From Niastella koreensis GR20-10 (GTDB lineage Bacteria > Bacteroidota > Bacteroidia > Chitinophagales > Chitinophagaceae), in NCBI RefSeq assembly GCF_000246855.1, contig NC_016609.1, forward strand, positions 4,588,001 to 4,652,000: a stretch of DNA of 64,000 nt, given 5' to 3'. The notes under the pieces were generated by a model that saw only the letters and a list, made by a program, of their open reading frames with translations, was not told where the DNA came from and did not search any database. Positions 42,665 to 51,316 of the stretch are shown one piece after another (the first letter of the stretch is position 1; each line of letters starts with the position of its first letter). A program made the translations under genes and the position numbers.

Positions 42665-43042
42665 TTATTTCTCCAGAACAGTCATATCGTTGATATCGAA
42701 TTTTACCGTGGGTGGCGCATCGTACATCATGCACATGATACAATCGTTCGCTTTTGACGGACTGAGCTTAAACTTAATTTTAGCGCCCGCCTTTACACCT
42801 GATGGCAATTTGCAGGGATTGCTGGCTGCAAACACATTATCATATTGAGCGTTGTTGTTCGATTGGTCTTTCCAGCCATCTTCGCCAATTGAATTATCGT
42901 TCAGCACCTGTACAACATAGCTGGCGCAGGAAATTCTAATCACCCTCCCCTGTAAATATTCATCTTTTTTTGGGGACTTGTTACATTTGGATGATAAAGC
43001 CGGCAAGGTGGCTGCCAATGCAAAAAATACTAATAACTTCAT
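42665..43042 (-). CDS. Predicted secreted or lipid-anchored protein of unknown function
   Basis: A 125-residue protein with signal MKLLVFFALAATLPALSSKC; Cys20 is a possible lipidation site although Lys at -1 is non-canonical. The mature part has five further cysteines (ISCASY, NPCKLP, DCIMCMM) and alternating beta pattern (GRVIRISCASYVVQVL), suggesting a small disulphide-stabilised beta barrel. I do not recognise a family. Own terminator downstream and 67-base gap to the LuxE-like gene. Confidence 0.68.
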   Translation of the reverse strand: MKLLVFFALAATLPALSSKCNKSPKKDEYLQGRVIRISCASYVVQVLNDNSIGEDGWKDQSNNNAQYDNVFAASNPCKLPSGVKAGAKIKFKLSPSKANDCIMCMMYDAPPTVKFDINDMTVLEK

Positions 43043-43109
43043 ATCGGTTTCCTTTTGGTGTTTGACTAATTACGACCCTATATCGTTGCACAAGAGCCTG
43101 TTAAATTAT

Positions 43110-44096
43110 CTATATCCCGGCTATCAATAAATTACATCCCCTGATGTCGCTGGTATCTACACGGCCCAGCACTTCAAAACTTCCATCTTCCTGTACGGTG
43201 CCCACATCATCGGTGGCAATAAATGCACAGGAATACAGGTTGGCCAGGTCAATAATATTGATTACCCCGCTGCCGGCTACCCGAACATCGAGCGGGTCAT
43301 CATCCTGCCGCACCAGTACTTTCATCCAGGGCGGACAATCGAACAACCCGTGCCCGTATGAATAAGCCTGTGAAAGCAGTTCGGTCATCCCGTATTCTGA
43401 ATGGATCAATGGGGTTTTAAATGCCTCGCTCAGGATGGCATGCACCTCCTGCCGGGTCATTTCGCGGCGGCGGCCCTTCATGCCCCCGGTTTCCATTATT
43501 ATGGTATGTTTCAACGGCATGGGAAATTGTTCTGCAAAATCGAGCAGGCCAAAGGTAACGCCGATTAATAAGGTCTTCTGCCCCTGCTTTTCCAGCTCCT
43601 GCAACACCCCTGCCAGCTTTTCATGTTCGTATAAATAAAAGCCGCTTTGCGCATGACCGCTGAGTTTGATCATTTCGTTCACCATCACCACCAGGGACGA
43701 GTTCTGGCGTTCGAGATAAGCTGGTAACAGCCCTATTACACACCAATCCTGCACCGGCCCGTAAAATTGCTGCCAGGCCTGCAAAAAACTCCGGTGGTAA
43801 ATACGCATGTACTTTACATAATGGCGGCTATTGATGGTTTGGGTAGTGCCGCTGCTCTCAAAAACGGCTTCCGGTTCAAAAACGGTGGTTTTGATGTCGG
43901 CGGTTTTAAAGAACCGGATGGGCAAAAAGGGGATTTGATCGATTGACCGCACATTTGACCCAACTATCGAGAGCGCCTTTACGTATTGCTGATAAATAGC
44001 ATTATTATTGTACTGGAATTGGAAAACTTCAAGCGCCAGTTGTTCAAAATCAACAGGTTCAAGCGAAAAAACTTTATCTTCGATTTCACAAATCAT
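43110..44096 (-). CDS. LuxE-like acyl-protein synthetase
   Basis: A 328-residue member of the LuxE/acyl-protein synthetase family (ANL-related), which activates a fatty acid with ATP. FESSGTTQTINSRHYV carries the SSGTT nucleotide-binding loop; METGGMKGRRREMTR and HSEYGMTELLSQAYS are further conserved stretches. The start at 44096 (MICEIED) is chosen because the longer frame overlaps the divergent lipoprotein gene and its promoter. No LuxC reductase or LuxD is adjacent, so it probably serves a non-luminescent role such as lipid or pigment synthesis. Confidence 0.85.
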   Translation of the reverse strand: MICEIEDKVFSLEPVDFEQLALEVFQFQYNNNAIYQQYVKALSIVGSNVRSIDQIPFLPIRFFKTADIKTTVFEPEAVFESSGTTQTINSRHYVKYMRIYHRSFLQAWQQFYGPVQDWCVIGLLPAYLERQNSSLVVMVNEMIKLSGHAQSGFYLYEHEKLAGVLQELEKQGQKTLLIGVTFGLLDFAEQFPMPLKHTIIMETGGMKGRRREMTRQEVHAILSEAFKTPLIHSEYGMTELLSQAYSYGHGLFDCPPWMKVLVRQDDDPLDVRVAGSGVINIIDLANLYSCAFIATDDVGTVQEDGSFEVLGRVDTSDIRGCNLLIAGI

Positions 44097-44120
44097 AAAT
44101 TTATTGCAGACTTTAGGCGT

Positions 44121-44128
44121 TAAATTTG
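44121..44128 (+). promoter_or_regulatory. Promoter -7 box for the lipoprotein/UbiA-like operon
   Basis: TAAATTTG matches TAnnTTTG and ends 18 bases before the ATG at 44147, a typical distance. No clear TTTG at -33. Confidence 0.5.
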
Positions 44129-44146
44129 TCACGACAATAACAACAT

Positions 44147-44614
44147 ATGCAAAAGCTTGTTTTATATAGCACACTTTCTTTAATACTGTTTGCCGCCTGC
44201 AGCAAAGATAAGTTCCAGGACAAACCTACCGTTGAAATAAAATCTATCAACCCAAGCCAGGTGTCTGCCTTTAGTGGAAGTTATACGGAGATCCTCCTGG
44301 ACTTTACCGATAAGCAGGGCGATCTGGATTCGGTTTTCCTGTATAATGTGTGGCTTAATGCGAAGGGAAGAACAGCAGCTCACCCCTTTTTACCTTACGG
44401 GATCCCTTCATTTCCTGCAAAAACCAAAGGGCAGATAAAATTGACGTTGGATGCGGCCACATCACTTGTTGCTGCCAGCCAGCCCATTTCACAACCAGAT
44501 GCCCCCAATGGCAAGGAACCAGATACTATCGCTTTTAAAATTATAGTGAAGGACAAAGCAGGACATGTGAGCGACACAGCCACTACAGGACAGCTTGTAA
44601 TAGAAAGAACTTAA
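44147..44614 (+). CDS. Predicted lipoprotein of unknown function
   Basis: A 155-residue protein with a lipoprotein signal, YSTLSLILFAACSKDK (lipobox AAC, Cys18). The mature part has a beta-rich pattern with LLDFTDKQGDLDSVFL and FKIIVKDKAGHVSDTATTG, resembling a cadherin/Ig-like extracellular domain found in many Bacteroidota lipoproteins. Divergent from the LuxE-like gene by 50 bases and 23 bases upstream of the UbiA-like gene. Confidence 0.75.
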   Translation: MQKLVLYSTLSLILFAACSKDKFQDKPTVEIKSINPSQVSAFSGSYTEILLDFTDKQGDLDSVFLYNVWLNAKGRTAAHPFLPYGIPSFPAKTKGQIKLTLDAATSLVAASQPISQPDAPNGKEPDTIAFKIIVKDKAGHVSDTATTGQLVIERT

Positions 44615-44637
44615 CTTGCGGACTTTAGTGTTGAAGG

Positions 44638-45480
44638 ATGTTGAAATATTTATTTGATCTGCTCCTGTTCACCAGTTTATTTATTGCCGGTTGTGCATCG
44701 ATGATGGTAATTCAAACCAATCAATTACTTCATCTGCAGTACAACTATATTGCCTACCTGGTATTTGTATTTTTTTCTACGCTTTGCAGTTATAATTTCC
44801 ATTGGTACCTGAGCAGCGATGCCACCAGTGAAAATATACGTATCCGCTGGACGCATAATCATAAAATACTGCACCTTGTTCTTATTGCCATAGGCGCACT
44901 TGTTTCGGTATGGTACTTCTTTCAGTTTATTGAACACTGGATCTGGCTGGCCGGCGCGGCATTTCTTACCTTCCTGTATTCGGCCCCCAAATTGCAATAT
45001 GGCCCCTTTGCCTGGCTAAGCAGGATAGCCGTTGGCAAAACCCTGTTCCTGGCCTTTGTATGGATGTACGTAACCACCTTTTTACCTATTGCCATCGACG
45101 ACCATCACTGGAACATGGCTACCGTGCTGTTCTGCACCAGCCGTTTTATGCTCATATATGCCATCTGCATCATTTTCGATTACCGCGACCGCGATTATGA
45201 TAAACTATCGGGCATCCGCAGTATGATCACTTATTTTAACGAGCGGGGCATCAACAACCTGTTTGCCGCGTCACTGGCGGGTTTCGCCATCAGCACGGTT
45301 GCCCTGTATTTCTATGAACTTTCGGCCCTTACCATTGTTCTCTTACTTATTCCCGGCGTTATAACCGCCGTGCTGTACCCGGTAGCCAAAAAAAACTTCA
45401 GCGACTACCTGTACTACTTTGTTTTGGATGGATTGATGATGTTTTCGTCACTATTAACGATATTCATTCCAAATAAGTAG
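44638..45480 (+). CDS. UbiA-like polytopic membrane protein
   Basis: A 280-residue protein with about eight hydrophobic helices. The overall helix arrangement and the Asp-rich loop DYRDRDYDKLSGIRSM after helix 5 resemble the second aspartate motif of UbiA prenyltransferases; the first motif would be around SYNFHWYLSSDATSEN but is not canonical (no NDxxDxxxD). It may be a diverged prenyltransferase or non-catalytic relative. It follows the lipoprotein gene closely. Confidence 0.65.
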   Translation: MLKYLFDLLLFTSLFIAGCASMMVIQTNQLLHLQYNYIAYLVFVFFSTLCSYNFHWYLSSDATSENIRIRWTHNHKILHLVLIAIGALVSVWYFFQFIEHWIWLAGAAFLTFLYSAPKLQYGPFAWLSRIAVGKTLFLAFVWMYVTTFLPIAIDDHHWNMATVLFCTSRFMLIYAICIIFDYRDRDYDKLSGIRSMITYFNERGINNLFAASLAGFAISTVALYFYELSALTIVLLLIPGVITAVLYPVAKKNFSDYLYYFVLDGLMMFSSLLTIFIPNK

Positions 45481-45485
45481 TTTTG
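45478..45485 (+). promoter_or_regulatory. Possible promoter -7 box for the M42 peptidase
   Basis: TAGTTTTG matches TAnnTTTG; it overlaps the stop codon of the UbiA-like gene and lies 64 bases before the next ATG. Confidence 0.4.
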
Positions 45486-45549
45486 CGCTTAATAAATCAA
45501 TATTTTTATCACTATATAGAACAGGATTTTACCTTTTAATACAGTAATT

Positions 45550-46677
45550 ATGGCTAAAAGTAAAACGACCGCTTCTGCAACTTCGGCAGGTACTTACACA
45601 ATGACCGATAAGGCCTTTAAATTTCTCCAATCTTATATAAACAACCCTTCGCCTGTTGGCTTTGAAAGCAGCGGACAGAAATTATGGCTGGACTATATTA
45701 CGCCGCTGGTTGATACCACTTTTGTTGACCCTTACGGTACAGCTGTTGGCGTTATAAACCCCAAAGCTGAGTTTAAGGTGGTAATAGAGGCCCATGCCGA
45801 TGAGATCAGCTGGTTTGTAAACTACGTTACTCCCGAAGGACTGATCTACCTGAAACGCAATGGCGGTGTTGACCATGTGATAGCGCCCGGGCAACGTGTG
45901 TTTATTCATGGGAAGAAGGGTCCGGTAAAAGCTGTTTTTGGCTGGCCCGCTATCCATACCCGCTTACACAACCCCGATCAAAAAGATCCTTCACCCAAAG
46001 TAGAGAACCTGTTCCTTGATAGCGGGGCCCGTAATAAAAAAGAAGTAGAGGACCTGGGTATTCATATTGGCGCCGTGGTTACCTACCAGGATGGTTTTGA
46101 TGAGCTGGCCCATGACTACTACATCGGCCGTGCCTTTGATAACCGCGTGGGTGGGTTTATGATCGCTGAGGTTGCCCGTTTACTGAAGGAAAATAAAAAG
46201 ACATTACCATACGGTTTATACGTTGTAAATGCGGTACAGGAAGAAATTGGCCTGCGAGGGGCAGAAATGATAGCCCGCCGCATAAAACCCAACGTGGCCA
46301 TTATTACCGACGTTACGCACGATACCTATACGCCCATGATCAACAAGATCATTGAAGGCGATGTAGCCTGTGGCAAAGGCCCCTCCCTGGCTTATGGACC
46401 GGCAGTACACAATAAACTGCTGAGCCTGGTACAGGATGTGGCTGAAAAGAACAATATTCCGGTTCAGAACCGCACCGTTTCGCGCAGCACCGGTACCGAC
46501 ACCGATTCATTTGCCTATGCCAATGATGGCTGCCCTTCAGTACTGATCTCTATACCATTGCGCTATATGCACACAACGGTAGAAATGCTGCACAAAAGCG
46601 ATATAGAGCAAACCATTCGCTTAATGTACGAGACCGTGTTGACGCTAACGCCCAAAACCAACTTAAGCTATCTGTAA
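45550..46677 (+). CDS. M42-family metalloaminopeptidase
   Basis: A 375-residue cytosolic di-metal aminopeptidase of the FrvX/TET type. Metal ligands and catalytic residues are in VVIEAHADEISW (His, Asp), GRAFDNRVGG (Asp), NAVQEEIGLRGAEM (Glu-Glu), TDVTHDTYTP (Asp) and RYMHTTVEM (His). TET proteases are large tetrahedral oligomers that degrade short peptides. Full length; the gene is monocistronic with a hairpin between it and the convergent transglutaminase-like gene. Confidence 0.9.
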   Translation: MAKSKTTASATSAGTYTMTDKAFKFLQSYINNPSPVGFESSGQKLWLDYITPLVDTTFVDPYGTAVGVINPKAEFKVVIEAHADEISWFVNYVTPEGLIYLKRNGGVDHVIAPGQRVFIHGKKGPVKAVFGWPAIHTRLHNPDQKDPSPKVENLFLDSGARNKKEVEDLGIHIGAVVTYQDGFDELAHDYYIGRAFDNRVGGFMIAEVARLLKENKKTLPYGLYVVNAVQEEIGLRGAEMIARRIKPNVAIITDVTHDTYTPMINKIIEGDVACGKGPSLAYGPAVHNKLLSLVQDVAEKNNIPVQNRTVSRSTGTDTDSFAYANDGCPSVLISIPLRYMHTTVEMLHKSDIEQTIRLMYETVLTLTPKTNLSYL

Positions 46678-46699
46678 ATTAAATAATAAGGTTCAATGC

Positions 46700-46723
46700 G
46701 CTCAGGCATTTTTTTGCCTGAGC
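46700..46723. terminator. Hairpin between convergent genes
   Basis: GCTCAGGCA (46700-46708) and TGCCTGAGC (46715-46723), loop TTTTTT. The left arm contains the stop of the minus-strand gene at 46702. It lacks a clear T-run after the stem, so termination may be weak. Confidence 0.55.
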
Positions 46724-47985
46724 CATTTGAAACCAAAGAAGATACCCAGGCCAAGGAAGAGGAACATTAACCAGGTAGTTATCATTCTAAAGTTATACTG
46801 CGATCGCCCGGCGCTTATATTATCGCCATACACCGCATAATAAGGCCTGGCATAAAAGATCTTAATAAACCGTTCAAACAGGCTCTTTGGGTTTTCTATT
46901 TTCAAAAAATCGCTGAAGAAGAACCGGAAGGAATTGTTGCGGTGAAAATACGCCCGGGCCGTTGACGCCACCTGGTAATAGGGTATTTGAACAATACTGT
47001 CCCCGTTAAAATAACACGCTGTTAAGCTGGCATCGTTAATAGGATACTTTAACAGCCGCTGCACATCTATCGTATTTAAGTACTGATCTCCTTTTTTAAC
47101 AAACACGGTCCTGGCCAGCAGATCAACATATGCCCAGCTGTTATATTCTTTCAGATACACCTCGCTGAACACATGGATACCGCCCGAAATGCCAGCCCTG
47201 GAACTGCCACAATCGATGAGCCTTACCGGAACGCCTGCCCTGTTGGTAAAAAAACAAAAGATGCTGGTGTAAATGCCGCACCAGATCTTTGACCGGCCCG
47301 CCTGGGCACACTTTAATTGATTTACCGGCGATAACTGCAACATGGAATCTGAAGGAACCCCATCCATTCCCTTTACCCGCTGCAAAATAAAATCCGCTAT
47401 CTTCCGAACCCGTTCAGCCATTGGTTCAGCCGGTGTTACATGTACAGAGTCTCTTAAATAGTTATCTGCCTCTTTTTTTTCGTTTTCACTAAAATCGTCA
47501 AAACTCACTGCCCAATCGGTAACACTGTACAGGTTATCCGGTTCAATGGGTACATTGGAGCCGGTTATTTCGTAGGTTACTGTACTGCCGTTTCCAAAGA
47601 GGCGGTACATGGAATCGGGCGTATTGTTCAATGTAAAAGTTACATACCCGGGCGCATTGTTGATCTTTATATTGTATTCCCAGGTTCCCGGAAGCGGTTG
47701 AAACGTACAGCCTTCGGCCTTACCGGTAGCCAGTAAGGAGTCTTTGTGATAAATCCTGAATTCGTTTTGTTTATTGAGGGCATCCCCGGCAAAGGCTATG
47801 GACAGCGTGCCGTTTTTATTATCGGTGAGGCGGGTGATCCTTGTTTGTTCCTTTGTTTCGTACAATCGATTATATCCTGGCAGGTCGGCATACGAATAAT
47901 CCATTTTTTTCCTTGCAAACCAATTCAACATTGCTACCAAAAGAAAAAGCACAAAAAAAATAATAAACCCTTTTCTCCAGGCCAT
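46702..47985 (-). CDS. Membrane-anchored transglutaminase-like protein
   Basis: A 427-residue protein with one N-terminal (about 7-22) and one C-terminal (about 403-421) membrane helix and a long extracytoplasmic part. The second half has the transglutaminase-like papain fold: Cys236 in SKIWCGIYTSIF, His271 in GGIHVFSEVYL and Asp288 in WAYVDLLA form the expected triad. The first half is beta-rich (residues 50-145). Such proteins may be proteases or peptide-modifying enzymes; substrate unknown. Confidence 0.75.
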   Translation of the reverse strand: MAWRKGFIIFFVLFLLVAMLNWFARKKMDYSYADLPGYNRLYETKEQTRITRLTDNKNGTLSIAFAGDALNKQNEFRIYHKDSLLATGKAEGCTFQPLPGTWEYNIKINNAPGYVTFTLNNTPDSMYRLFGNGSTVTYEITGSNVPIEPDNLYSVTDWAVSFDDFSENEKKEADNYLRDSVHVTPAEPMAERVRKIADFILQRVKGMDGVPSDSMLQLSPVNQLKCAQAGRSKIWCGIYTSIFCFFTNRAGVPVRLIDCGSSRAGISGGIHVFSEVYLKEYNSWAYVDLLARTVFVKKGDQYLNTIDVQRLLKYPINDASLTACYFNGDSIVQIPYYQVASTARAYFHRNNSFRFFFSDFLKIENPKSLFERFIKIFYARPYYAVYGDNISAGRSQYNFRMITTWLMFLFLGLGIFFGFKWLRQKNA

Positions 47986-48122
47986 ACAACTATCAGTTGT
48001 TTTTAATGTTCGTTTTGGGAAAAATACTATCCCGGGTAAAAAATCGTTCTATTAAAATCGAGGAAATTAAATATTTTTTTTCGTTCTGATATCTTTTTTA
48101 CTTTTATTTCCAAATTTTAGAA

Positions 48123-48302
48123 GTGTTAGCTAAAGTCTTTTTATTGTATGTTGATCCGGGCAGTGGCAGTTACCTCATTCAGGTAATCATTGCCGCTATT
48201 CTGGGGGCGCTTTTCTACTTTAAAAACTTATGGTGGAAGGTGAAGGCATTTTTCTGGAAGCCTAAAAAAGAGGATGCTGAGGGAGAAGATACTGCGAAAT
48301 GA
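48123..48302 (+). CDS. Small one-helix membrane protein coupled to the methyltransferase
   Basis: A 59-residue frame with GTG start (48123) reading LAKVFLLYVDPGSGSYLIQV, then a hydrophobic helix IIAAILGALFYF and a basic-then-acidic tail (KVKAFFWKPKKEDAEGED). Its TGA overlaps the ATG of the methyltransferase by 4 bases (ATGA), a strong sign of coupled translation. The upstream reading frame closes at 48087 and no ATG is available. The YVDPGSGS segment followed by a helix recurs in small proteins near glycan or methyltransferase genes in this phylum as far as I recall. Function unknown. Confidence 0.7.
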   Translation: MLAKVFLLYVDPGSGSYLIQVIIAAILGALFYFKNLWWKVKAFFWKPKKEDAEGEDTAK

Positions 48303-49675
48303 CAACCTATACAAACCATCCTTCTTCATTTAAAGACCCTTCGGGTTTTGTATTTGAATCGGAAGGAACGATCTACAGGCAGGTAAATCAATATTACGCC
48401 GCGCAATACCGTCAGCTAATGGACTCCGGTTTGTACAAACAACTGGTTGACCGCAAACAGCTTATTGCCCATAAGGAAGTGGCTGAGAATAAAACGGGCA
48501 TCACCGAATGGTATGTAACCCTGCAGCCCGAGCTTATCTCCCCCATCTCCTACCCATACGAATGGTGTTTTGAACAGCTGCAGGATGCGGCCCTGCTCAC
48601 CCTTTCGGTATTAAAAACAGCCTTACAGCATGGCATGATCCTGAAAGATGCCACGCCTTACAATATTCAATTCCATAAAGGTAAGCCGGTATTTATCGAC
48701 ACGCTTTCGTTCGATACCTATGATCCCAAACAGCCCTGGATCGCCTACCGGCAATTCTGCCAATGTTTCCTGTTCCCCTTATACCTGGAACATTACCTGA
48801 AGACTGATATTCAAAAAATACTCAGTACTTATATCGATGGTATCCCGGTTGACTTTGTGGCCAAACTGCTGCCCTTAAAAAGCCGCCTGAGCCTGGGTGT
48901 ATGGCTGCATGTTTACCTGCAGCATACAGCCACCACCAGTACGCGCGCCGGCAAACAGCCTACCGCCGCATTCAGCAAAAAGAAACTGCTGGATGTGATC
49001 AGCCATCTCACCAACATCATCACCAACTTCCCGGCAAACAAAACGTACAAAACAACGTGGAGCAATTACTATGAGGACACTATTCTGAGTAAGGAGTATT
49101 TGCAGGAGAAAGAAAAGGTCATGAAGGCATTCTGCCGGCAAACCAAGGCCCGCAGTGTGTTGGACCTGGGCGCCAATGACGGCTATTTTTCCCGGTTATT
49201 TGCCAGCCATCAAATGCAGGTAATAGCCACCGATTCGGACAACCGGTGTATTTCGAGGCTGTACCAGGAGGTTAAAAAGAACAATACAGAGAACATACTG
49301 CCGCTGATGCTGGATATAGCCAACCCCTCTCCCGCCATCGGGTTTCACAACCAGGAGCGGGCAGCCTTCCACGATCGCATTAAAACCGACCTGGTAGCGG
49401 CGCTGGCCCTTGTACATCACCTGGTTATTGGCAAGAATATCTCCCTGCCCGTACTGGCTGATTATTTCAACGACATAGCGCCTGAACTGATCGTTGAATT
49501 TGTGCCGAAAGAAGATGAAAAAGTGAAACAGATGCTGGCAACCCGACCCGATACATTTGTGGATTACGACCAGGCACACTTTGAACAATACTTTACAAAA
49601 CACTTTAATATCGACGAAAAAGTACCGGTTTCCGGCACCCACCGGGTGTTATATAAAATGCATAGAAAACGGTAA
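48299..49675 (+). CDS. SAM-dependent methyltransferase with kinase-like N-terminal half
   Basis: A 458-residue protein. Residues about 283-458 are a class I methyltransferase: motif I VLDLGANDGYFSRLF (287-301), acidic end of strand 2 IATDSD, and later ALALVHHL. The first half contains HGMILKDATPYNIQFHKGKP followed by VFIDTLSF. Asp117, Asn122 and Asp134 have the spacing of the catalytic-loop and DFG-type residues of kinase-like phosphotransferases. It may be a fused kinase-like/methyltransferase enzyme, or the N-terminal half may be a diverged substrate-binding domain. It is coupled to the 59-residue membrane protein and precedes bioB by 48 bases. Confidence 0.78.
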   Translation: MTTYTNHPSSFKDPSGFVFESEGTIYRQVNQYYAAQYRQLMDSGLYKQLVDRKQLIAHKEVAENKTGITEWYVTLQPELISPISYPYEWCFEQLQDAALLTLSVLKTALQHGMILKDATPYNIQFHKGKPVFIDTLSFDTYDPKQPWIAYRQFCQCFLFPLYLEHYLKTDIQKILSTYIDGIPVDFVAKLLPLKSRLSLGVWLHVYLQHTATTSTRAGKQPTAAFSKKKLLDVISHLTNIITNFPANKTYKTTWSNYYEDTILSKEYLQEKEKVMKAFCRQTKARSVLDLGANDGYFSRLFASHQMQVIATDSDNRCISRLYQEVKKNNTENILPLMLDIANPSPAIGFHNQERAAFHDRIKTDLVAALALVHHLVIGKNISLPVLADYFNDIAPELIVEFVPKEDEKVKQMLATRPDTFVDYDQAHFEQYFTKHFNIDEKVPVSGTHRVLYKMHRKR

Positions 49676-49682
49676 CGATACT

Positions 49683-49690
49683 TATCTTCG
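49683..49690 (+). promoter_or_regulatory. Possible promoter -7 box for bioB
   Basis: TATCTTCG differs from TAnnTTTG at one position and lies 33 bases before the bioB ATG, just after the methyltransferase stop. Confidence 0.35.
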
Positions 49691-49723
49691 CCGTTAATTC
49701 CCCATTAATTAAATGAAAACAGC

Positions 49724-50698
49724 ATGATTAGAAACGACTGGAAGATTGAAGAAATACAGGAAATTTACAATTCCCCAGTGCTTGAGCTCATATATCGTGC
49801 TGCCACGGTACACAGGCAGTACAACGACACAGGAGAGGTACAGGTTTGCACCCTGCTTTCTATAAAAACCGGTGGCTGCTCGGAGGACTGTGCTTATTGT
49901 CCGCAGGCAGCCCGCTATAGTACAGGTGTTGACGTACATGCTTTAATGCAGAAAGACCAGGTACTGGAATATGCCGCCAAGGCAAAAGCCGCCGGTTCAA
50001 CCCGTTTTTGTATGGGCGCCGCCTGGCGTGAAGTAAGGGATAACCGCGACTTCGACCGCGTTATCGACATGGTGAAAGGCGTTAATGAAATGGGGATGGA
50101 AGTATGCTGCACCCTGGGTATGCTTACCGAATCACAGGCCCAGAAACTGGCGGATGCCGGTTTGTATGCCTACAACCACAACCTGGATACTTCCAAAGAA
50201 TACTATACCGAGATTATTACTACCCGTACTTACGACGACCGCCTGGAAACGCTGGACAATGTTCGTAAAGCCGGTATTTCTGTTTGCTGTGGTGGTATTG
50301 TTGGTTTGGGCGAAACCCATGCCGACCGTATTAAAATGCTGCATACCCTTAGCACCATGCCTGAGCATCCTGAGAGTGTGCCCATTAATGCACTGGTAGC
50401 AGTAGCCGGTACCCCGCTTGAAAACAATCAGAAAGTTGATGTTTGGGATATGGTTAAAATGATCGCTACAGCCCGTATCCTGATGCCAAAAGCTATGGTG
50501 CGTTTGAGTGCCGGCCGGGCTACCATGAGCGTTTCTGACCAGGCTATGTGCTTTATGGCTGGCGCCAACTCCATCTTTACCGGAGAGAAATTACTGACCA
50601 CGCCTAACCCTTCATTCGACGAAGATCAGGCAATGTTTAACCTGTTGGGGATTACGCCGCGTGAAGCATTTAAAGAGGAAAAAGAACTTGTTGGTTAA
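49724..50698 (+). CDS. bioB: Biotin synthase
   Basis: Radical-SAM enzyme that inserts sulphur into dethiobiotin to form biotin, 324 residues. [18 protein letters not shown] carries the CxxxCxxC cluster ligands (Cys52, Cys56, Cys59). [22 protein letters not shown] and [11 protein letters not shown] contain the [2Fe-2S] ligands Cys and Arg. Full length. Other bio genes are not in the window, so biotin synthesis is not clustered here. A long hairpin follows the gene. Confidence 0.95.
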   Translation: MIRNDWKIEEIQEIYNSPVLELIYRAATVHRQYNDTGEVQVCTLLSIKTGGCSEDCAYCPQAARYSTGVDVHALMQKDQVLEYAAKAKAAGSTRFCMGAAWREVRDNRDFDRVIDMVKGVNEMGMEVCCTLGMLTESQAQKLADAGLYAYNHNLDTSKEYYTEIITTRTYDDRLETLDNVRKAGISVCCGGIVGLGETHADRIKMLHTLSTMPEHPESVPINALVAVAGTPLENNQKVDVWDMVKMIATARILMPKAMVRLSAGRATMSVSDQAMCFMAGANSIFTGEKLLTTPNPSFDEDQAMFNLLGITPREAFKEEKELVG

Positions 50699-50708
50699 TA
50701 AGTGTATG

Positions 50709-50767
50709 AAATAAGAAGTCGGAGGCACGAAGTAAGAATTTACCTCATGCTTCCGACTTCTTTATTT
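50709..50767. terminator. Long bidirectional hairpin from phrase-like repeats
   Basis: Arms of about 27 bases (50709-50735 and 50740-50767), starting AAATAAGAAGTCGGA, pair with one bulge and a few mismatches around a 4-base loop. It lies between convergent bioB and the receiver protein and ends in TTTATTT. Confidence 0.8.
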
Positions 50768-50784
50768 GAACTCAGAACAGAGAA

Positions 50785-51192
50785 CTAAGAACTAATAATA
50801 TCTGCTATTTCTTTACAGAAGTACTGTTTTCCCTCCATCACCAGCATAATGGCCCGGATCATTTCTTCACCGGAGGAGTTTTTGGTAACATATCCATTGG
50901 CGCCCGCATGCATGAGGGCATTAATGTAAGGGAGATCGGTATGAACAGAAATACCAATAATACGTATGTCATCTGTATGTTCCCTGATGACCCTGGTAGC
51001 TTCGATACCACTCACCGGTTCCATGTTGATGTCCATTAATACCACATCGGGTGAAAGGGTTTTGCAGGCATCAATAACCTGGCTCCCGTTTTCACATATG
51101 GCAATTATCGACAGCCGTTTGTCCCTGCTGAGCAGCAGGTTCCAGGCCTCGCGTACTAATTTGTGATCATCTGCTATAATCACTTTGATCAT
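50785..51192 (-). CDS. Receiver-only response regulator (NarL-type receiver)
   Basis: A 135-residue CheY-like receiver: Asp-Asp at residues 9-10 (IIADDHKLVREAW), phospho-acceptor Asp in VVLMDINMEP, Thr/Ser in IIGISVHTD and Lys in GYVTKNSS. It resembles the receiver of NarL/FixJ regulators but stops right after GKQYFCKEIADIISS, where the linker to a LuxR-type HTH would begin. The stop lies inside a repeat (TTAGTTCTTAGTTCTC), so the output domain may have been lost by repeat insertion. No kinase adjacent. Confidence 0.85.
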   Translation of the reverse strand: MIKVIIADDHKLVREAWNLLLSRDKRLSIIAICENGSQVIDACKTLSPDVVLMDINMEPVSGIEATRVIREHTDDIRIIGISVHTDLPYINALMHAGANGYVTKNSSGEEMIRAIMLVMEGKQYFCKEIADIISS

Positions 51193-51316
51193 TAAGAAAA
51201 AGGTTTATTTAATGGCGAAAATTAAGATTACTGATTTTGTGGGATAAACAAACTTCCATAACCCTTAAATTTTAAAAGTTTAAGGAAAGCGGTTAAGAAA
51301 AATTAAGGGGAAACAA

